A stretch of DNA of 64,000 nucleotides from an uncultured Helicobacteraceae bacterium (lineage in GTDB: Bacteria > Campylobacterota > Campylobacteria > Campylobacterales > Helicobacteraceae), in NCBI GenBank assembly GCA_910578285.1, contig CAJTQL010000012.1, forward strand, positions 1 to 64,000. Reading direction: 5' to 3'. Positions 62,951 through 64,000 of this stretch are shown one piece after another (the stretch's first letter is position 1; each line of letters opens with the position of its first letter). The translations under genes and the position numbers were made by a program. The notes beneath the pieces were generated by a model that did no database searches, had not been told where the DNA came from, and worked only from the letters and a program-made list of their open reading frames with translations.

Positions 62951-64000
62951 GAGCAGATTCTTAGGAATGTTTTAGCGCAAAGATCTTGTTGCTCTTTGTG
63001 GAGAAACGCGAACATCATAGTATAGGATTTGCCGATTTTGTTGCGCAATTGTTCATCTCGAATGATTTGATTTAGCTTTTGTTTGTATGCTTCGACAGTG
63101 TAGGCAAAAACATAGTTTCCAATGGGCATTCCATTCTCACCCATAAAAAACTCGGGGTGTTTGGGCATAAACTCGGAATAGCAGCGGTTGTAGATTTCTG
63201 TGCCCCTATAAAAGCGCAAGAATCGGAAAATCGGCTTAGATACAAGCCGAATTATCGCGCCATCGGTCGAATACAGACAATCATCAGCCACATACAGCAC
63301 AAAATCAGAAAGAATCTTCAAGTCATCTTCGCCTTTTTCCACCACAACCAAGCGGCATTGTTTGGGCACAAGTGGGGCAAGAATTGCATGTTGTGCGGGT
63401 GTACAGAGCAGGACGACGTCGGGGCTGTCAAGAATCTCGTTCCAATTCTTCAAGCCCGGCTTGCATTCTTCTGCATTGTGGATATAGAGTAGCACTGTCT
63501 GCGACATCTTGAGTGCATGGATCTCCTCACCAAAGTCTGCTGCGAGGTATTGTTCGTAGCAATGCTGCATGTCAAGGCTCATAAATGCCCTGCCTTTGTG
63601 CATAAATTCGTATATGCTCTCACCCTGAACGAGCGGGAAGGTGTTGCAAAAAATATCGATGATATGCCCATACAAATGCGGGTCGATATGCCCGGGCATA
63701 TAGAATCTATCATCAGGGATTCCGAGTTTGCGCACCTTCTCACGCACACTATGCGTGTTGCCCATTCCTGCAGCGATGAAAATCGTCTCGGGGTTTTGTT
63801 GCAAGACATCAGCGATTGTGGCGAGATATTCCTCACAATCAACCTTCACAAGCCTGCCAATCACGCCGAGCACGATTTTATCTTTTGGGTAGCGGCTGCT
63901 CTCGGCAAAAATCGCCTCTTTGGTAACAGGTGGGTTGTAGAATCGGTCGATGTCTATTGGGACGATGATTTGCTCAAAGGCAAACAAGCCGCCTTCAGGT
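62947..64000 (-). CDS. Glycosyltransferase-like protein, N-terminus outside window
   Basis: The frame is open to the right edge, so the start is upstream of the visible part; the internal TTG at 63987 is not taken as start. About 350 residues are visible. The segment KIVLGVIGRLVKVDCEEYLATIADVL, then ETIFIAAGMG, FYMPGHIDPH and YGHIIDIFCNTFPLVQGES corresponds to the nucleotide-sugar half of a GT-B glycosyltransferase, including an E-rich donor-binding patch. The later 200 residues are atypical (HNAEECKPGLKNW and others) and I cannot assign them. First visible gene of the minus-strand glycan operon; overlaps the radical SAM gene by 4 bases. Confidence 0.65.
   Translation of the reverse strand, partial: PEGGLFAFEQIIVPIDIDRFYNPPVTKEAIFAESSRYPKDKIVLGVIGRLVKVDCEEYLATIADVLQQNPETIFIAAGMGNTHSVREKVRKLGIPDDRFYMPGHIDPHLYGHIIDIFCNTFPLVQGESIYEFMHKGRAFMSLDMQHCYEQYLAADFGEEIHALKMSQTVLLYIHNAEECKPGLKNWNEILDSPDVVLLCTPAQHAILAPLVPKQCRLVVVEKGEDDLKILSDFVLYVADDCLYSTDGAIIRLVSKPIFRFLRFYRGTEIYNRCYSEFMPKHPEFFMGENGMPIGNYVFAYTVEAYKQKLNQIIRDEQLRNKIGKSYTMMFAFLHKEQQDLCAKTFLRICS

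Overview
The window looks like a chromosome segment of a Helicobacter-like member of the Campylobacterota. The grounds are gene content and gene order: ChePep next to a gmk-tatA-argS block, a FliK-FlgD-FlgE block, a ccoNOQP cluster with small epsilon-type accessory proteins, a FlaB-type flagellin followed by a Maf glycosyltransferase, a napAGHB-D cluster without napC, an MqnD-like futalosine-pathway enzyme, and a Cas9 closely resembling that of Campylobacter jejuni. Comparisons with H. pylori or C. jejuni are from memory. I do not name a species.

Layout. 1-1309: the end of an outer-membrane beta-barrel gene overlapping a secreted C39 peptidase gene. 1531-12050 (minus): a compact ten-gene run read from chePep through gmk, tatA, argS, pyrD, an M16 protease, dapA, a FabL-type reductase and pgsA to rseP, with several overlaps. 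12133-19152: a PLD-family nuclease, luxS, a small methyltransferase, two small exported proteins, an acetate/cation symporter pair, mutY and an O-acetylhomoserine sulfhydrylase-like gene. 19180-25874: a flagellar hook operon with a good sigma-54 promoter. 25877-26542: tRNA-Phe and an orphan ThsB-like TIR protein. 26708-31491: cbb3 oxidase cluster, including a 34-residue membrane peptide. 31500-33051: an acyltransferase and a sulfotransferase, linked by an 11-G tract. 33243-38392: periplasmic nitrate reductase. 38470-45495: Na/Pi transporter, flaB (sigma-54), maf and an amino-acid symporter. 45542-51321: a Gfo/Idh dehydrogenase, then an A/T-rich cas9-cas1-cas2 island with a tracrRNA candidate but no visible array. 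51389-57742 (minus): two CNNM-type proteins, an unrecognised protein with a sigma-28-like promoter, an MqnD-like enzyme and an SHP/DHC/cytochrome-b redox operon. 57959-64000 (minus): a glycan operon (glycosyltransferase, radical SAM, DegT aminotransferase, AsnB, methyltransferase) whose last gene carries a 12-base homopolymer.

Working together. The organism appears to be a motile microaerophile that can respire oxygen (cbb3) and nitrate (Nap) from a menaquinone pool. It decorates flagella and surface glycans, and at least two homopolymer tracts suggest phase-variable surface chemistry. The accessory parts most worth a second look are the TIR protein, the array-less type II-C locus with an internally repetitive Cas9, the poly-G tract that sets how the acyltransferase reading frame ends relative to the sulfotransferase start, the SHP operon with a second diheme domain fused to its cytochrome b, and the C39 peptidase/beta-barrel pair.
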